DNA of 64,000 bases from JAFECT01 sp964432415. GTDB lineage: Bacteria > Pseudomonadota > Alphaproteobacteria > Caulobacterales > Caulobacteraceae. The notes below the pieces were generated by a model. It was given only the letters and a program-made list of their open reading frames with translations. It was not told the origin of the DNA and ran no database searches. The DNA is taken from positions 1 to 64,000 of the forward strand of contig CAYSNW010000017.1 in assembly GCA_964432415.1 (NCBI GenBank), written 5' to 3'. This document shows, piece after piece, positions 25,669 to 33,792 of this stretch. The position numbers and the translations under genes are program-made. The stretch's first letter is position 1; the number at the start of each line of letters is the position of its first letter.

Positions 25669-26951
25669 AGCTTTCCGTCCTCTTCGCCGCCCTGGCCCTG
25701 AGCCTGGCCACAGCCTTCCCCGCCCAGGCGGCCGAGCCGAAGTCGGTGCTGCTCAAGCCCGCGCGGGTGTGGACCGCCGACGAGCCAGTCCATCCGGGCT
25801 GGGTGGTGCTGGTCACGGGCGAGCGGATCGCGGCGGTCGGGCCCGCGGCCTCGATCCAGGTCCCCGCCGGAACCGAGGTGATCGAGCTGCCCGGCCAGAC
25901 CCTGATCCCCGGGCTGATGGACCTGCACTCCCACCTGCTGCTGCACCCCTACAACGAGACCCTGTGGGACGATCAGGTGCTGAAGGAGCCGGTGGCCGTT
26001 CGCACCCTGCGCGCGGGACGCCAGGCCCAGGCGACCCTGATGGCCGGCTTCACCACCCTGCGCGACCTCGGCACCGAGGGCGCGGACTACGCCGACGTCG
26101 GGATCAAGCGGGCGATCAACGAGGGGATCATTCCCGGGCCGCGGCTGTGGGTGGCGACGCGGGCCATCGTGGCGACGGGCGCCTACGGCCCGGCGGTGAA
26201 GAACTTCCGCCCGGACATCGACCTGCCCCAGGGGGCGCAGGAGGCCTCCGGAGTCGAGGGCGTCACCCGCGCGGTGCGCGAGCAGGCCGCGCGCGGGGCC
26301 GACTGGATCAAGGTCTACGCCGACTACCGCGCCGGGCCGAACGGGGAGCAGGAGCCGACCTTCTCGCTGGAGGAGCTGAAGGCGATCGTCGACACCGCCC
26401 ATTCCATCGGCCGCCCGGTCTCGGCCCATGCCACCACGCCCGAGGGCATCCGCCGTGCGGTGGTCGCCGGTGTCGACACCATCGAGCACGGCTACGGCGT
26501 CAGCGACGAGACCCTGAAGCTGATGGCCCAGAAGGGAACCGCCTACCTTCCCACCCTGACCGCGCCTGCGGCCACCAGCGAATACTTCCAGCACTACATC
26601 CCGGGCCAGTCAGCGCCCACACCGGCCATGCAGGCGGCCGAACACGCCTTCCGCCAGGCCCTGAAGGCGGGAGTGATAATCGGCAACGGCAGCGACGTCG
26701 GGGTCTTCGCCCACGGCGAGAACTGGCGCGAGTTGGACTGGATGGTGAAGGACGGCATGACCCCGGTGCAGGCGCTCGGCGCAGCGACGGCGGTGGACGC
26801 GAAGATCCTCGGGCGGGAGAAGGATCTGGGGCGGGTGAGGGTCGGGTATCTCGCCGACCTGGTGGCCATGCCGGGGGACCCGACGGTGGACGTGAGCGCG
26901 ACCGCGCATGTGGACTTCGTGATGAAGGGCGGGGTGATCTGGCGGCGGTGA
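25665..26951 (+). CDS. exported amidohydrolase (imidazolonepropionase/Xaa-Arg dipeptidase-like)
   Basis: 428 residues with a signal peptide (LSLATAFPAQAAEP). Amidohydrolase metal ligands are visible: HSH in LIPGLMDLHSHLLLH, lysine in ADWIKVYADY, then SAHATTPEGIR and IEHGYG, and GSDVGVF for the catalytic Asp. The closest characterised relatives are Caulobacter Xaa-Arg/Lys dipeptidases, so periplasmic peptide breakdown is plausible. Coupled to the lactamase gene, which suggests both act on the same compartment. Confidence 0.88.
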   Translation: MKLSVLFAALALSLATAFPAQAAEPKSVLLKPARVWTADEPVHPGWVVLVTGERIAAVGPAASIQVPAGTEVIELPGQTLIPGLMDLHSHLLLHPYNETLWDDQVLKEPVAVRTLRAGRQAQATLMAGFTTLRDLGTEGADYADVGIKRAINEGIIPGPRLWVATRAIVATGAYGPAVKNFRPDIDLPQGAQEASGVEGVTRAVREQAARGADWIKVYADYRAGPNGEQEPTFSLEELKAIVDTAHSIGRPVSAHATTPEGIRRAVVAGVDTIEHGYGVSDETLKLMAQKGTAYLPTLTAPAATSEYFQHYIPGQSAPTPAMQAAEHAFRQALKAGVIIGNGSDVGVFAHGENWRELDWMVKDGMTPVQALGAATAVDAKILGREKDLGRVRVGYLADLVAMPGDPTVDVSATAHVDFVMKGGVIWRR

Positions 26952-27117
26952 GCTCCGTAAAACCACCGTTAATCAACCGTATTATCGGTGGCGGGGGGCG
27001 CCGTGGGGTGGGCGGGGGTCTGTGCGTTTTCCGACGGTGTCAAAGAGCGGGAAGCAACTGGAACAAATAGCGAACATTTGGAAAATTGTCAAGGTGGATA
27101 GGGCGCCCAGCTTCGCC
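26952..27117. other. intergenic space, no gene seen
   Basis: Downstream of the amidohydrolase. It holds a run of AT-rich sequence (AACATTTGGAAAATTG) and a short G-tract. A 60-codon frame beginning at 27022 runs into the adjacent repeat and has no ribosome site, so it is not called. Nothing else recognised. Confidence 0.5.
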
Positions 27118-27265
27118 AAAGATTCGCTGTTGGGTCCTCGGGTCTTCGCCCCTGCGGGGCTTCGCTCCGAGGATGACGAAAATATTTTGAAAACAACCCT
27201 CTAGCTATGTCCGTCATCCTCGGGGCCGCGCAGCGGAACCCGAGGACCCAACAGCGAATCTTGCG
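27118..27265. repeat. long imperfect inverted repeat (about 150 bases) between convergent genes
   Basis: The left arm (from AAAGATTCGCTGTTGGGTCC, 27118 on) and the right arm (ending GACCCAACAGCGAATCTT near 27265) are reverse complements for about 20 bases. After an unequal middle they pair again through GAGGATGACG. The left arm has its own GCCCC-TGC-GGGGC hairpin. The centre is AT-rich (AAAATATTTTGAAAAC). Both arms contain a GANTC site, the CcrM methylation target. It looks like a dispersed, non-coding palindromic element serving as a bidirectional terminator here. Confidence 0.75.
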
Positions 27266-27280
27266 TGAAGCCGGGCGCCC

Positions 27281-28051
27281 TCAGGCCTCCCACGCCAGAC
27301 CGGCTTCCCCGCGCATCACCGCCTCGGCCTCCGCCGTATGCTTCGCCCCGCCGCGTTCGTGCAGCACGAGCGCGGGGAGCAGCTTCAGGGGCGCCTTACC
27401 CGTCTTCACGGCGCGCACGATCACCCGCTTCGCCGGCTCATCCGCATGGGGATGCACCGGCCGGATCTGGAACGAGCCCGCCGTGGTCCCGAGCAGCGCC
27501 AGCAGGTCCGCCAGCCGCTCGGCGCGGTGGATCATCACCACCCGGCCGCCTTCGCGCACAGCCTTGAGCAGGAACCGGGTCCAGGCGTCGAGGCCCGCGT
27601 CGGCCATCCAGGCGCCGCGCTTTTCCTCGGCGGGCGCCCGCAGCGCCCCCGGATCGTCGAAGAAGGGCGGGTTGGCGAAGGCCAGGTCGAAGGGGGCCTC
27701 GTCCTTTTCCAGGAAGCCCTGGCCGGCGAATCCCCGGCCGACGTCGCCGATACGCGCCCGGACCCGCCCCTCGGCGCCGTTGAGCGTGATGTTCTCCTCC
27801 GCCAGCCGCAGCGCCGAATGGTCGCGCTCCACGCCGGTGAAGAAGGCCTCCGGCGCGCGCCAGGCCGCCTGGAACAGGGCCGCTCCCGCGCCGCAGCCGG
27901 CCTCCAGCGCCCGTTCGCCCGGCTTCGCATCCACCGCCGCGGCAAGCAGGGCCGCGTCCATGCCGGCGCGATAGCCCCTGGCCGGCTGCAGCAGGGTGAC
28001 GCGTCCGCCCAGCAGGCCGTCGCGTGTCGTAGCCGCCGCTTCGTCGCCCAT
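27281..28051 (-). CDS. tRNA1(Val) A37 N6-methyltransferase-like (TrmN6/YfiC)
   Basis: 256 residues, class I SAM-dependent methyltransferase. The N-terminal GRVTLLQPARGYRAGMDAALLAAA matches YfiC-type proteins, then the SAM loop EAGCGAGAALFQAAW, the acidic ribose contact GVERD, and the catalytic FANPPFFDD, an NPPF motif of adenine-N6 methyltransferases. Likely modifies A37 of tRNA-Val. It is divergent from the polyprenyl synthase gene across 146 bases, and convergent with the amidohydrolase across the inverted-repeat element. Confidence 0.88.
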   Translation of the reverse strand: MGDEAAATTRDGLLGGRVTLLQPARGYRAGMDAALLAAAVDAKPGERALEAGCGAGAALFQAAWRAPEAFFTGVERDHSALRLAEENITLNGAEGRVRARIGDVGRGFAGQGFLEKDEAPFDLAFANPPFFDDPGALRAPAEEKRGAWMADAGLDAWTRFLLKAVREGGRVVMIHRAERLADLLALLGTTAGSFQIRPVHPHADEPAKRVIVRAVKTGKAPLKLLPALVLHERGGAKHTAEAEAVMRGEAGLAWEA

Positions 28052-28197
28052 CGCGCGCCTTTCGCAACATTGTCCGCCATCGGCGGCTTGACCCTGCGGG
28101 GTCGGCTAACCATTGTGCGCCGCGAAAGCGGGGCGCAAGCCGCTGCTTCCGCTCGTACGCGCGAACCCCCACGCGCCCCCTGTCTGGAGTGCCTTGC

Positions 28198-29208
28198 TTG
28201 GACGCTGTCAACACCGCGGTCCTGCGCCCCCACGGCGACGTCGAGACGCTGGTGCGGCTGGCGGCGGACGACATGCGCGCGGTCGACGCCCTGATCCTGG
28301 ACCGCATGCAGAGCCCGGTGGCGGTGATCCCGGCGCTCGCCGAGCACCTGATCTCGGCCGGCGGCAAGCGCATGCGCCCGCTGCTGACCCTGGCCGCCGC
28401 GCGCCTGTCGGGTGTGGCCGGCGACGCCCATCACAAGCTGGCGGCGGCGGTGGAGTTCATCCACACCGCCACCCTGCTGCACGACGACGTGGTCGACGGC
28501 TCCTCGCTTCGGCGCGGCAAGACGGCGGCGCACCTGATCTGGGGCTCGACCCAGTCGGTGCTGGTCGGCGACTTCCTGTTCGCGCGCGCGTTTGAGCTGA
28601 TGGTCGAGACCCGGTCGCTCGAGGCGCTGAAGATCCTGTCGCGGGCGTCCAGCGTCATCGCCGAGGGCGAGGTGCTGCAGCTGACCCGGGCCCATGACCT
28701 GCGGCTGTCCCAGTCGGTCTATCTCGAGATCATCAGCGCCAAGACCGCGGAACTGTTCGCAGCCGCCGCGGAAGCCGGGGCCGTGGCGGCCCAGGCCTCG
28801 GCGGCCGGAGCGGCGGCCTTGCGCGCGTTCGGCTTGAACCTGGGCCTGGCCTTCCAGCTGGTGGACGACGCGCTCGACTACGGCGGCCAGACCGAGGCCC
28901 TGGGCAAGAACGCCGGCGACGATTTCCGCGAGGGCAAGGCGACCCTGCCGCTGCTGCTGGCGGTGGCCAGGACGGCCGGGCGTGAGGACGCCTTCTGGGA
29001 GCGCACCATCGGGCGGCGCGAACAGACCGACGCCGACTTCAAGCGCGCGCGGGAACTGGTCGTGGGGACGGGGGCGCTACAGGCGACCCTCGATCTGGCG
29101 GGCGACTATGCCGACACGGCCAAGCACGGCCTGAGGGTCTTCCCGGCGGGCGAATGGCGCACGGCGCTGGAACGCCTGGCCGACTTCGCGGTCAGCCGCG
29201 CGGCGTAG
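28198..29208 (+). CDS. ispB: long-chain polyprenyl diphosphate synthase (octaprenyl/decaprenyl)
   Basis: 336 residues from TTG 28198, with GGAG 8 bases upstream; a GTG at 28189 is the alternative. Both aspartate-rich motifs are clear: LLHDDVVDGS..RRG and AFQLVDDALDYGG, along with GGKRMRPLLTL and GKNAGDDFREGKATLPLLLA. It condenses isopentenyl diphosphate into the side chain of ubiquinone (Q10 in most alphaproteobacteria). A stem-loop with a pyrimidine-rich tail follows the stop. Confidence 0.95.
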   Translation: MDAVNTAVLRPHGDVETLVRLAADDMRAVDALILDRMQSPVAVIPALAEHLISAGGKRMRPLLTLAAARLSGVAGDAHHKLAAAVEFIHTATLLHDDVVDGSSLRRGKTAAHLIWGSTQSVLVGDFLFARAFELMVETRSLEALKILSRASSVIAEGEVLQLTRAHDLRLSQSVYLEIISAKTAELFAAAAEAGAVAAQASAAGAAALRAFGLNLGLAFQLVDDALDYGGQTEALGKNAGDDFREGKATLPLLLAVARTAGREDAFWERTIGRREQTDADFKRARELVVGTGALQATLDLAGDYADTAKHGLRVFPAGEWRTALERLADFAVSRAA

Positions 29209-29209
29209 T

Positions 29210-29247
29210 CCAGTTACCGCGTGGCGCCTCAAACGGCGCCGAACTGG
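29210..29247 (+). terminator. stem-loop terminator after ispB
   Basis: CCAGTT (29210-29215) pairs with AACTGG (29242-29247), enclosing GGCGCC-TCAAAC-GGCGCC. The stem is followed by CTCTTTCTCC, a modest T-rich stretch. It starts two bases after the ispB stop. Confidence 0.55.
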
Positions 29248-29277
29248 CTCTTTCTCCGGATCAGGAAGTGTCGCCTG

Positions 29278-29298
29278 CTGGTCTCATTACCAGTGAGA
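29278..29298. promoter_or_regulatory. overlapping dyads ahead of the first small-protein/winged-helix module
   Basis: CTGGT-CTCATT-ACCAG (29278-29293) and TCTCA-TTACCAG-TGAGA (29282-29298) overlap just 15 bases upstream of the ATG at 29313. The position suits an operator for autoregulation by the following winged-helix gene. Role is inference. Confidence 0.4.
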
Positions 29299-29312
29299 AT
29301 TGGCGAACCGAC

Positions 29313-29570
29313 ATGACCATGATCTCCGAGACCCACACCGGCATGCCCATGGTGCGGCTGCGGGTGACCATCCAGATCGACATCGACGCCGAGGACTACC
29401 GCGACGCGGCCGCCCACCAGGGGCGGCTGGAGCAGCACATGTCGGCGCTGCAGGCGCAGTATCCGACCGTCGGCATCTCGGTGAAGGAGCGGCGCGGCCC
29501 CCGCACGCCTGCCGCGTCGCCGCTGAGGACACCGCACGTCCGCACCGGACGCGCCCATGCCTACGACTAG
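29313..29570 (+). CDS. short basic protein, module copy 1
   Basis: 85 residues (MTMISETHTGMPMVRLRV). No recognised family. The core reads LRVTIQIDIDAEDYRDAAAH, followed by QGRLEQHMSALQAQYPTV, then a basic Pro/Arg tail. It aligns with the 77-residue product at 37176-37409, sharing LR, I-I-A-DYR-AA-HQ-LEQ in order. The predicted shape is one beta strand, a helix around DYRDAAAHQGRLEQ and a second strand. The downstream winged-helix gene overlaps it by 14 bases, the same overlap as in copy 2, so the pair is likely a functional unit. Confidence 0.75.
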   Translation: MTMISETHTGMPMVRLRVTIQIDIDAEDYRDAAAHQGRLEQHMSALQAQYPTVGISVKERRGPRTPAASPLRTPHVRTGRAHAYD

Positions 29571-29994
29571 CCACGGCATCGGGCGCTGGAACACGCCCAC
29601 GCGGCGGTCGCGCAACTCCATCCTGGAGGCCCTGGCCCTGTTCGAGGCCCTGGAACTGCCCCGGGGGTTCCACTGCCTGAGCGTGTTCCTCTACGTGTGC
29701 GAGAACGAGGGCCTGACCATCACCGAGCTGGCCTGGCTGACGGGCTCGACCGTGTCGGTGGTGGCCCGCACGGTGCGGATCATGGCCGGAGAGGTGGTCG
29801 AGCGCGGCCCGGCGACATCCCACATCCTGCTGACCCTCGACCCAGCCTCCGACCGCCGCCTCAAGCTGGTGCGCCTCACCCGCGAGGGGCGCGACCTGCG
29901 CGACCGGCTGGAGGCGTTGATCGCCGCCGCCCGCCCGATCCTGCCGCGTCGGGCCCGCTCGGGGGCTCAGTCTTCCGGCGAGCGCGCGCCGTAG
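29557..29994 (+). CDS. MarR-like winged-helix regulator, module copy 1
   Basis: 145 residues. The helix-turn-helix region is FLYVCENEGLTITELAWLTGSTVSVVARTVRIM, followed by a wing-like LLTLDPASDRRLKLVRLTREGRDLRDRL, as in MarR proteins. It aligns with the protein at 37396-37776 through CFLYVxENEGLxxxxLAxLxGxS. The ATG lies 14 bases inside the preceding small gene. The tail (SGAQSSGERAP) overlaps the opposing sulfatase gene by 28 bases. Probably a DNA-binding repressor or co-regulator; target unknown. Confidence 0.8.
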   Translation: MPTTSHGIGRWNTPTRRSRNSILEALALFEALELPRGFHCLSVFLYVCENEGLTITELAWLTGSTVSVVARTVRIMAGEVVERGPATSHILLTLDPASDRRLKLVRLTREGRDLRDRLEALIAAARPILPRRARSGAQSSGERAP

Positions 29995-31376
29995 CGGTCC
30001 GCCAGCCGCGACCCGTCGGCGGCGTCGGAATAGCTGTCGCGCACGAGGGGAAGCATGGTGGCGTTCCACCTCACCCAGTCCGCCTGAAGCGCCTGGAAGA
30101 TCTCGGGATGGCGCCCCTTCAGGTTGGCGCGTTCGCGCGGATCGCGGGCCAGGTCGAACAGGAACTCCGAGCCCTGGATCTTCAGGTACTTCCAGTCGCC
30201 GTCGCGCAGCGCCCGCTGGCCGTTGGCCTTATAGCGCCAGAACAGGCGGCGCGGGTGCGGGAAGCGCGCCCCGGTCAGTTCGGGCCAGAGGTTCTCGCCG
30301 TCGAAGGGCCGCGCCGGCGGCTCGATCCCGGCGCCGGCCAGGAGCGTCGGCAGCCAGTCCATGGAGATGGCGACCTGGTCGCCCTGCGATCCGGCCGGAA
30401 TCCGGCCCGGGAAGCGAACGAGGGTGGGCACGCGCAGGCCGCCCTCCAGCAGCTCGGTCTTGGCGCCGGTGAAGGGCCAGACGTCGGAGAATCGCTCTCC
30501 GCCGTTGTCGCTGGCGAACACCACGATGGTGTCGTCCGAAAGGCCGGTTTCCGACAGCGCGGCCAGCACCGATCCGACGCTGGCGTCGAGGCTTCGCACC
30601 ATGGCGGCGTAGGTCTCACGCCCGCCGTTGTCCCAGTCGAACAGGGTCTTGAGCCGCATGGACTCGGCCTCGTCCGCAACGCTCTCCCAGGGCCAGTGGG
30701 GCGCGGTGTAGTGCAGGCTGAGCAGAAAGGGCGTGCGCCCGGCGGCGTAGGCGCGGATCGTCTCGCACGCCCTCTGACCCAGAAGGTCGGTCAGGTAGCC
30801 GTGCCGTTCGATGGGCGTGGCGTCGTCATACAGACCATCGCCGCGGCCGCCCGGACCATCGACGTGGGTGAAATAGTCGACCGCCCCGGCATAGACGCCG
30901 AAGAAGTGATCGTAGCCGCTCTTCAGGGGTCCGAAGTGCGGGGGAAAACCCAGGTGCCACTTGCCGATGAGCGTTGTGCCGTAACCGGCGTCGCGGAACA
31001 GCGAGGGCAGGGTGGGCTCCGAAGGCGGCAGGCCGATGGTCTTGCTGCCCTTGGCCGAGCGGGCGATCGGCTCTTCCAGTCCGGCGCGCAGCCGGTACTG
31101 ATAGCGTCCGGTGATCAGCGCCAGGCGGCTGGCGGAGCAGACCGGCGAATTGGAGTAGCCTTGGGTGAGCCGCACGCCCTCGCGCGCCAGCCGGTCCAGA
31201 TTTGGAGTCTCGAAATCCCGCTGCCCGTAACAGCTGAGGTCCGCATAGCCGAGGTCGTCGGCCAGGATGAAGAGCACGTTGGGCCGCCGCCGCTCGCCGA
31301 CGGCCGCCGCCGCGCCGGCCAGGGGCGCCGCGAGGGCGCCGCCCATCAGGGCGCGTCTGTCCATCGGTGCGGTCAT
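29967..31376 (-). CDS. sulfatase (arylsulfatase family)
   Basis: 469 residues. The N-terminus MDRRALMGGALAAPLAGAAAA resembles a Tat or Sec leader. Metal-binding FILADDLGYADLS (D40, D41) and the modification motif C80-S-A-S-R84 in SPVCSASRLALITGRY are present. The motif has Ala where most have Pro (CxAxR), a variant still converted to formylglycine in known enzymes. Also IGKWHLGFPPHFGPLKSGYDHFFG and FASDNGGERFS. It probably removes sulfate esters in the periplasm. It lies tail to tail with module copy 1 and is divergent from the AraC/PAS gene. Confidence 0.93.
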   Translation of the reverse strand: MTAPMDRRALMGGALAAPLAGAAAAVGERRRPNVLFILADDLGYADLSCYGQRDFETPNLDRLAREGVRLTQGYSNSPVCSASRLALITGRYQYRLRAGLEEPIARSAKGSKTIGLPPSEPTLPSLFRDAGYGTTLIGKWHLGFPPHFGPLKSGYDHFFGVYAGAVDYFTHVDGPGGRGDGLYDDATPIERHGYLTDLLGQRACETIRAYAAGRTPFLLSLHYTAPHWPWESVADEAESMRLKTLFDWDNGGRETYAAMVRSLDASVGSVLAALSETGLSDDTIVVFASDNGGERFSDVWPFTGAKTELLEGGLRVPTLVRFPGRIPAGSQGDQVAISMDWLPTLLAGAGIEPPARPFDGENLWPELTGARFPHPRRLFWRYKANGQRALRDGDWKYLKIQGSEFLFDLARDPRERANLKGRHPEIFQALQADWVRWNATMLPLVRDSYSDAADGSRLADRYGARSPED

Positions 31377-31462
31377 GGGCGGACCCTAGCAGGCTCCGCT
31401 TCGCGCCGTCTTGACCCGAGCGGCGTCGCAAGGCGCCGATCCGGGCCGAGCGGAGGACGGCC

Positions 31463-32194
31463 ATGAGCCGGTGGCTTGGCGGGCTGGACCTCGGGCTGAT
31501 GGAGGCGATCTTCGATCAGCACCCGGAGGGGCCGTTCTTCATCAAGGACGCTGAGCTTCGCTACGTAGCCGCCAATATCGCCATGCTGCGGCTGTGCGGC
31601 GTGGCGCGTCGGGAGCAGCTGCTCGGGCGTACGGCCCACGACGTGTTTCCGCCCCGCCTGGCCCAGGGGTACGAGGCCATGGATCGTGAGGTCATCGCGA
31701 CCGGGGTGGCGATCGAAAACCGGCTGCAGCTGGCCAGCGCCGCCCGCGGGACCGCCCGCTGGCTGCTGTTCTCGCGCCGGCCGGTGCGCGACGCCGAGGG
31801 GCGGATCGTCGGCGTGGTCGCCTCGTCGAGCGCGCTGGCCTCGGGCGCCCGCGCGGACCCGGTCTATCGCCGGCTGGCTCTGGTGCTCGATCATATGCGC
31901 GAGCATGCGCGAAGCCCCCTGAGCCTGGCTGAGCTGGCCCGGTTGGCCGGCATCTCCGCCTCCCAGGTCGAACGCGACTTCAGCCGGATCCTGAAGATCA
32001 CACCGCGCGAACACCTGAGGCGCCTGAGGCTGGAGATCGCGCTGCGCCTGCTGGAGACCCCCATGACAATCGCTCAGGTCGCCCATGAATCCGGCTATGC
32101 CGATCACAGCGCCTTCAGCCGTCAGTTTCATCGGGAGATGGGAAGCTCACCGAGCGATTATCGTAAACATACAAGAAATTCACCCGAGGCGTGA
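31463..32194 (+). CDS. AraC-family regulator with N-terminal PAS domain
   Basis: 243 residues with GGAGG before the ATG. Residues about 10-125 form a PAS sensor (IFDQHPEGPFFIKDAELRYVAAN, GRTAHDVFPP, DAEGRIVGVV). Residues 145-240 hold two helix-turn-helix motifs of AraC type (LSLAELARLAGISASQVERDFSR and MTIAQVAHESGYADHSAFSRQFHREMG). It likely senses a small ligand and acts on the divergent sulfatase gene or the downstream MocR gene. The 3' end and the following spacer are richer in A/T. Confidence 0.92.
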   Translation: MSRWLGGLDLGLMEAIFDQHPEGPFFIKDAELRYVAANIAMLRLCGVARREQLLGRTAHDVFPPRLAQGYEAMDREVIATGVAIENRLQLASAARGTARWLLFSRRPVRDAEGRIVGVVASSSALASGARADPVYRRLALVLDHMREHARSPLSLAELARLAGISASQVERDFSRILKITPREHLRRLRLEIALRLLETPMTIAQVAHESGYADHSAFSRQFHREMGSSPSDYRKHTRNSPEA

Positions 32195-32207
32195 ATTCGA
32201 GTCCAAC

Positions 32208-32262
32208 CGCGAGTCTATGCTGAAATCAGCACGCGATAGCGCAACCCGGGTCCAGACTCGCG
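32208..32262. promoter_or_regulatory. inverted repeat in the AraC/PAS-MocR spacer
   Basis: CGCGAGTC (32208-32215) is matched by its exact reverse complement GACTCGCG (32255-32262), with a GCTGA-AA-TCAGC dyad (32219-32230) between. A partial third copy (CGAGTCCA) lies at 32198. These could bind the MocR or AraC protein just before the MocR gene start at 32288. Confidence 0.4.
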
Positions 32263-32287
32263 ACCGGTGCGCGACTATCCTGGGCCA

Positions 32288-33727
32288 ATGGACGCCCGTA
32301 CGACACAGACCTATTCGGGAGATCGGCTGACACCGCGTATCGTCAAGCTGATCGATCTGTCGTCCGACGGTCCGGCCGGGCCATTGCACCTGCGACTGGC
32401 GCGCCGCATCCGCTCGTTGATCGCCGAGGGACAGCTGGGACCGGGCGACAAGCTGCCCGCCTCGCGCATGCTGGCGCTGGGCCTGGGCATATCCCGCAAC
32501 TCCGTCACCGCCGCGATCGACGCCCTGGTGGCGGACGGCCTGCTGGAGGCACGCCGCGGCTCCGGCGTGCGGGTGGCGGCGACGACGGCGCCCCTGTCGG
32601 CGATCCAGGCCCCGCCGCCGGCCTTCCGCTGCGTCGAGGATGGCGGCGAGCCCCTGCCGTTCGCCCTCGGCGTTCCGGGCCTGGATCTGTTTCCGATGGA
32701 GCGCTGGGCCCAGCTGCAAGCGCGGCGCTGGCGCAGCCTGTCGGGGAGCGCGCTGCGCGAGGGCTACGGCGCGGGCTGGTCCGGCCTCAGGGAAGCCATC
32801 GCCTCGCACCTGGCCACCAGCCGCGGTCTGTCCTGCCTGCCCTCGCAGGTTTTCGTCACCACCAGCGCCCGCGCGGCGATGGACCTGACCGTGCGGGCGC
32901 TGCGGCTGCAGGGATCGTCGGCCTGGGTCGAGGATCCGGGCTACCTCGCTCCGCGCGGGGCGTTGCGCGCCCACGACCTGATCCCGGTCCCGATCCCGGT
33001 GGACGAGGAGGGTCTGAGGGTCGACCTGGGCCGCCTGAACGCGCCCGATGCCCGCCTGGCGATCGTCACCCCCGCCGCGCAGTTCCCGCTGGGCGTGGAG
33101 ATGTCCGACGTCCGGCGCCAGGCCCTGCTGGACTGGAGCCATCAGACGGGGGGCTGGATCCTGGAGGACGACTACGACGCGGAGTTCCGCTTCGAGGGCC
33201 GGGCGCGCCGGCCGATCGCCCACGCGCCCGACGCGGGACGGGTGATCTATGTCCACTCGTTCAACAAGACCCTGTTCCCGACCCTGCGCATCGCCTGCCT
33301 GATCGCGCCGACGGACCTGATCGACGCCGTCGTGCGGGCGCGGGACTTCGTCGACGGCCATTCCAATGTGCCCAACCAGATGGTGCTGGCGGACTTCATC
33401 AACGGCGGGCACCTGGACGCCCACCTGATCCGCTGCCGCGGCGCCTACGCCGAACGCCGCGAAGCCCTGATCGCCGGCGTGGGCGAGCGCCTGGACGGCC
33501 GCGTGGCGCTGGCGCCCCGACCGGGTGGGCTGCACCTGATCGGGCGGTTGATCGCCGATTCCGAAGCGGGCTTCGTCGCCCGCGCCGCCGCCCGCAGGCT
33601 CGACCTGAGCCCGATGCGGGTCTTCACCGAAGCGGTCGTGCGTCCGCCCGAGGTGCTGTTCGGCTTTGCCGGTTTCCAGCCCCGCGCGATCTCGAGCGCG
33701 CTGGCCCGCCTGGCCGCCGCCGGCTGA
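32288..33727 (+). CDS. MocR/PdxR-type GntR regulator with aminotransferase domain
   Basis: 479 residues from ATG 32288; a GTG seven codons upstream is possible. The N-terminal GntR winged helix (HLRLARRIRSLIAEGQLGPGDKLPASRMLALGLGISRNSVTAAI) is fused to a fold-type I aminotransferase domain. The PLP lysine is in VHSFNKTLFPTLRI, and the EDDYDAEFRFEGR stretch holds the PLP-contacting Asp. Such proteins sense PLP or amino compounds and control vitamin B6, GABA or taurine genes. The target here is not evident. Confidence 0.93.
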   Translation: MDARTTQTYSGDRLTPRIVKLIDLSSDGPAGPLHLRLARRIRSLIAEGQLGPGDKLPASRMLALGLGISRNSVTAAIDALVADGLLEARRGSGVRVAATTAPLSAIQAPPPAFRCVEDGGEPLPFALGVPGLDLFPMERWAQLQARRWRSLSGSALREGYGAGWSGLREAIASHLATSRGLSCLPSQVFVTTSARAAMDLTVRALRLQGSSAWVEDPGYLAPRGALRAHDLIPVPIPVDEEGLRVDLGRLNAPDARLAIVTPAAQFPLGVEMSDVRRQALLDWSHQTGGWILEDDYDAEFRFEGRARRPIAHAPDAGRVIYVHSFNKTLFPTLRIACLIAPTDLIDAVVRARDFVDGHSNVPNQMVLADFINGGHLDAHLIRCRGAYAERREALIAGVGERLDGRVALAPRPGGLHLIGRLIADSEAGFVARAAARRLDLSPMRVFTEAVVRPPEVLFGFAGFQPRAISSALARLAAAG

Positions 33728-33740
33728 CCCCCAAAAGAAA

Positions 33741-33766
33741 GCGGCGGCTCCTTTGGGAGCCGCCGC
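33741..33766 (-). terminator. strong terminator for the TonB-dependent receptor gene
   Basis: An 11-bp stem GCGGCGGCTCC-TTTG-GGAGCCGCCGC lies between the convergent MocR and receptor genes. Read on the minus strand it is followed by TTTCTTTTGGGGG, so it is a good Rho-independent terminator for the receptor. On the plus strand it may also stop MocR transcripts. Confidence 0.85.
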
Positions 33767-33792
33767 AGTCAACTCGCCGTCCGGTCTTTCGA

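Noticed and set aside
27022..27204. 60-codon plus-strand frame after the amidohydrolase gene
   Set aside because: Half of it is the inverted-repeat element and it has no ribosome site.
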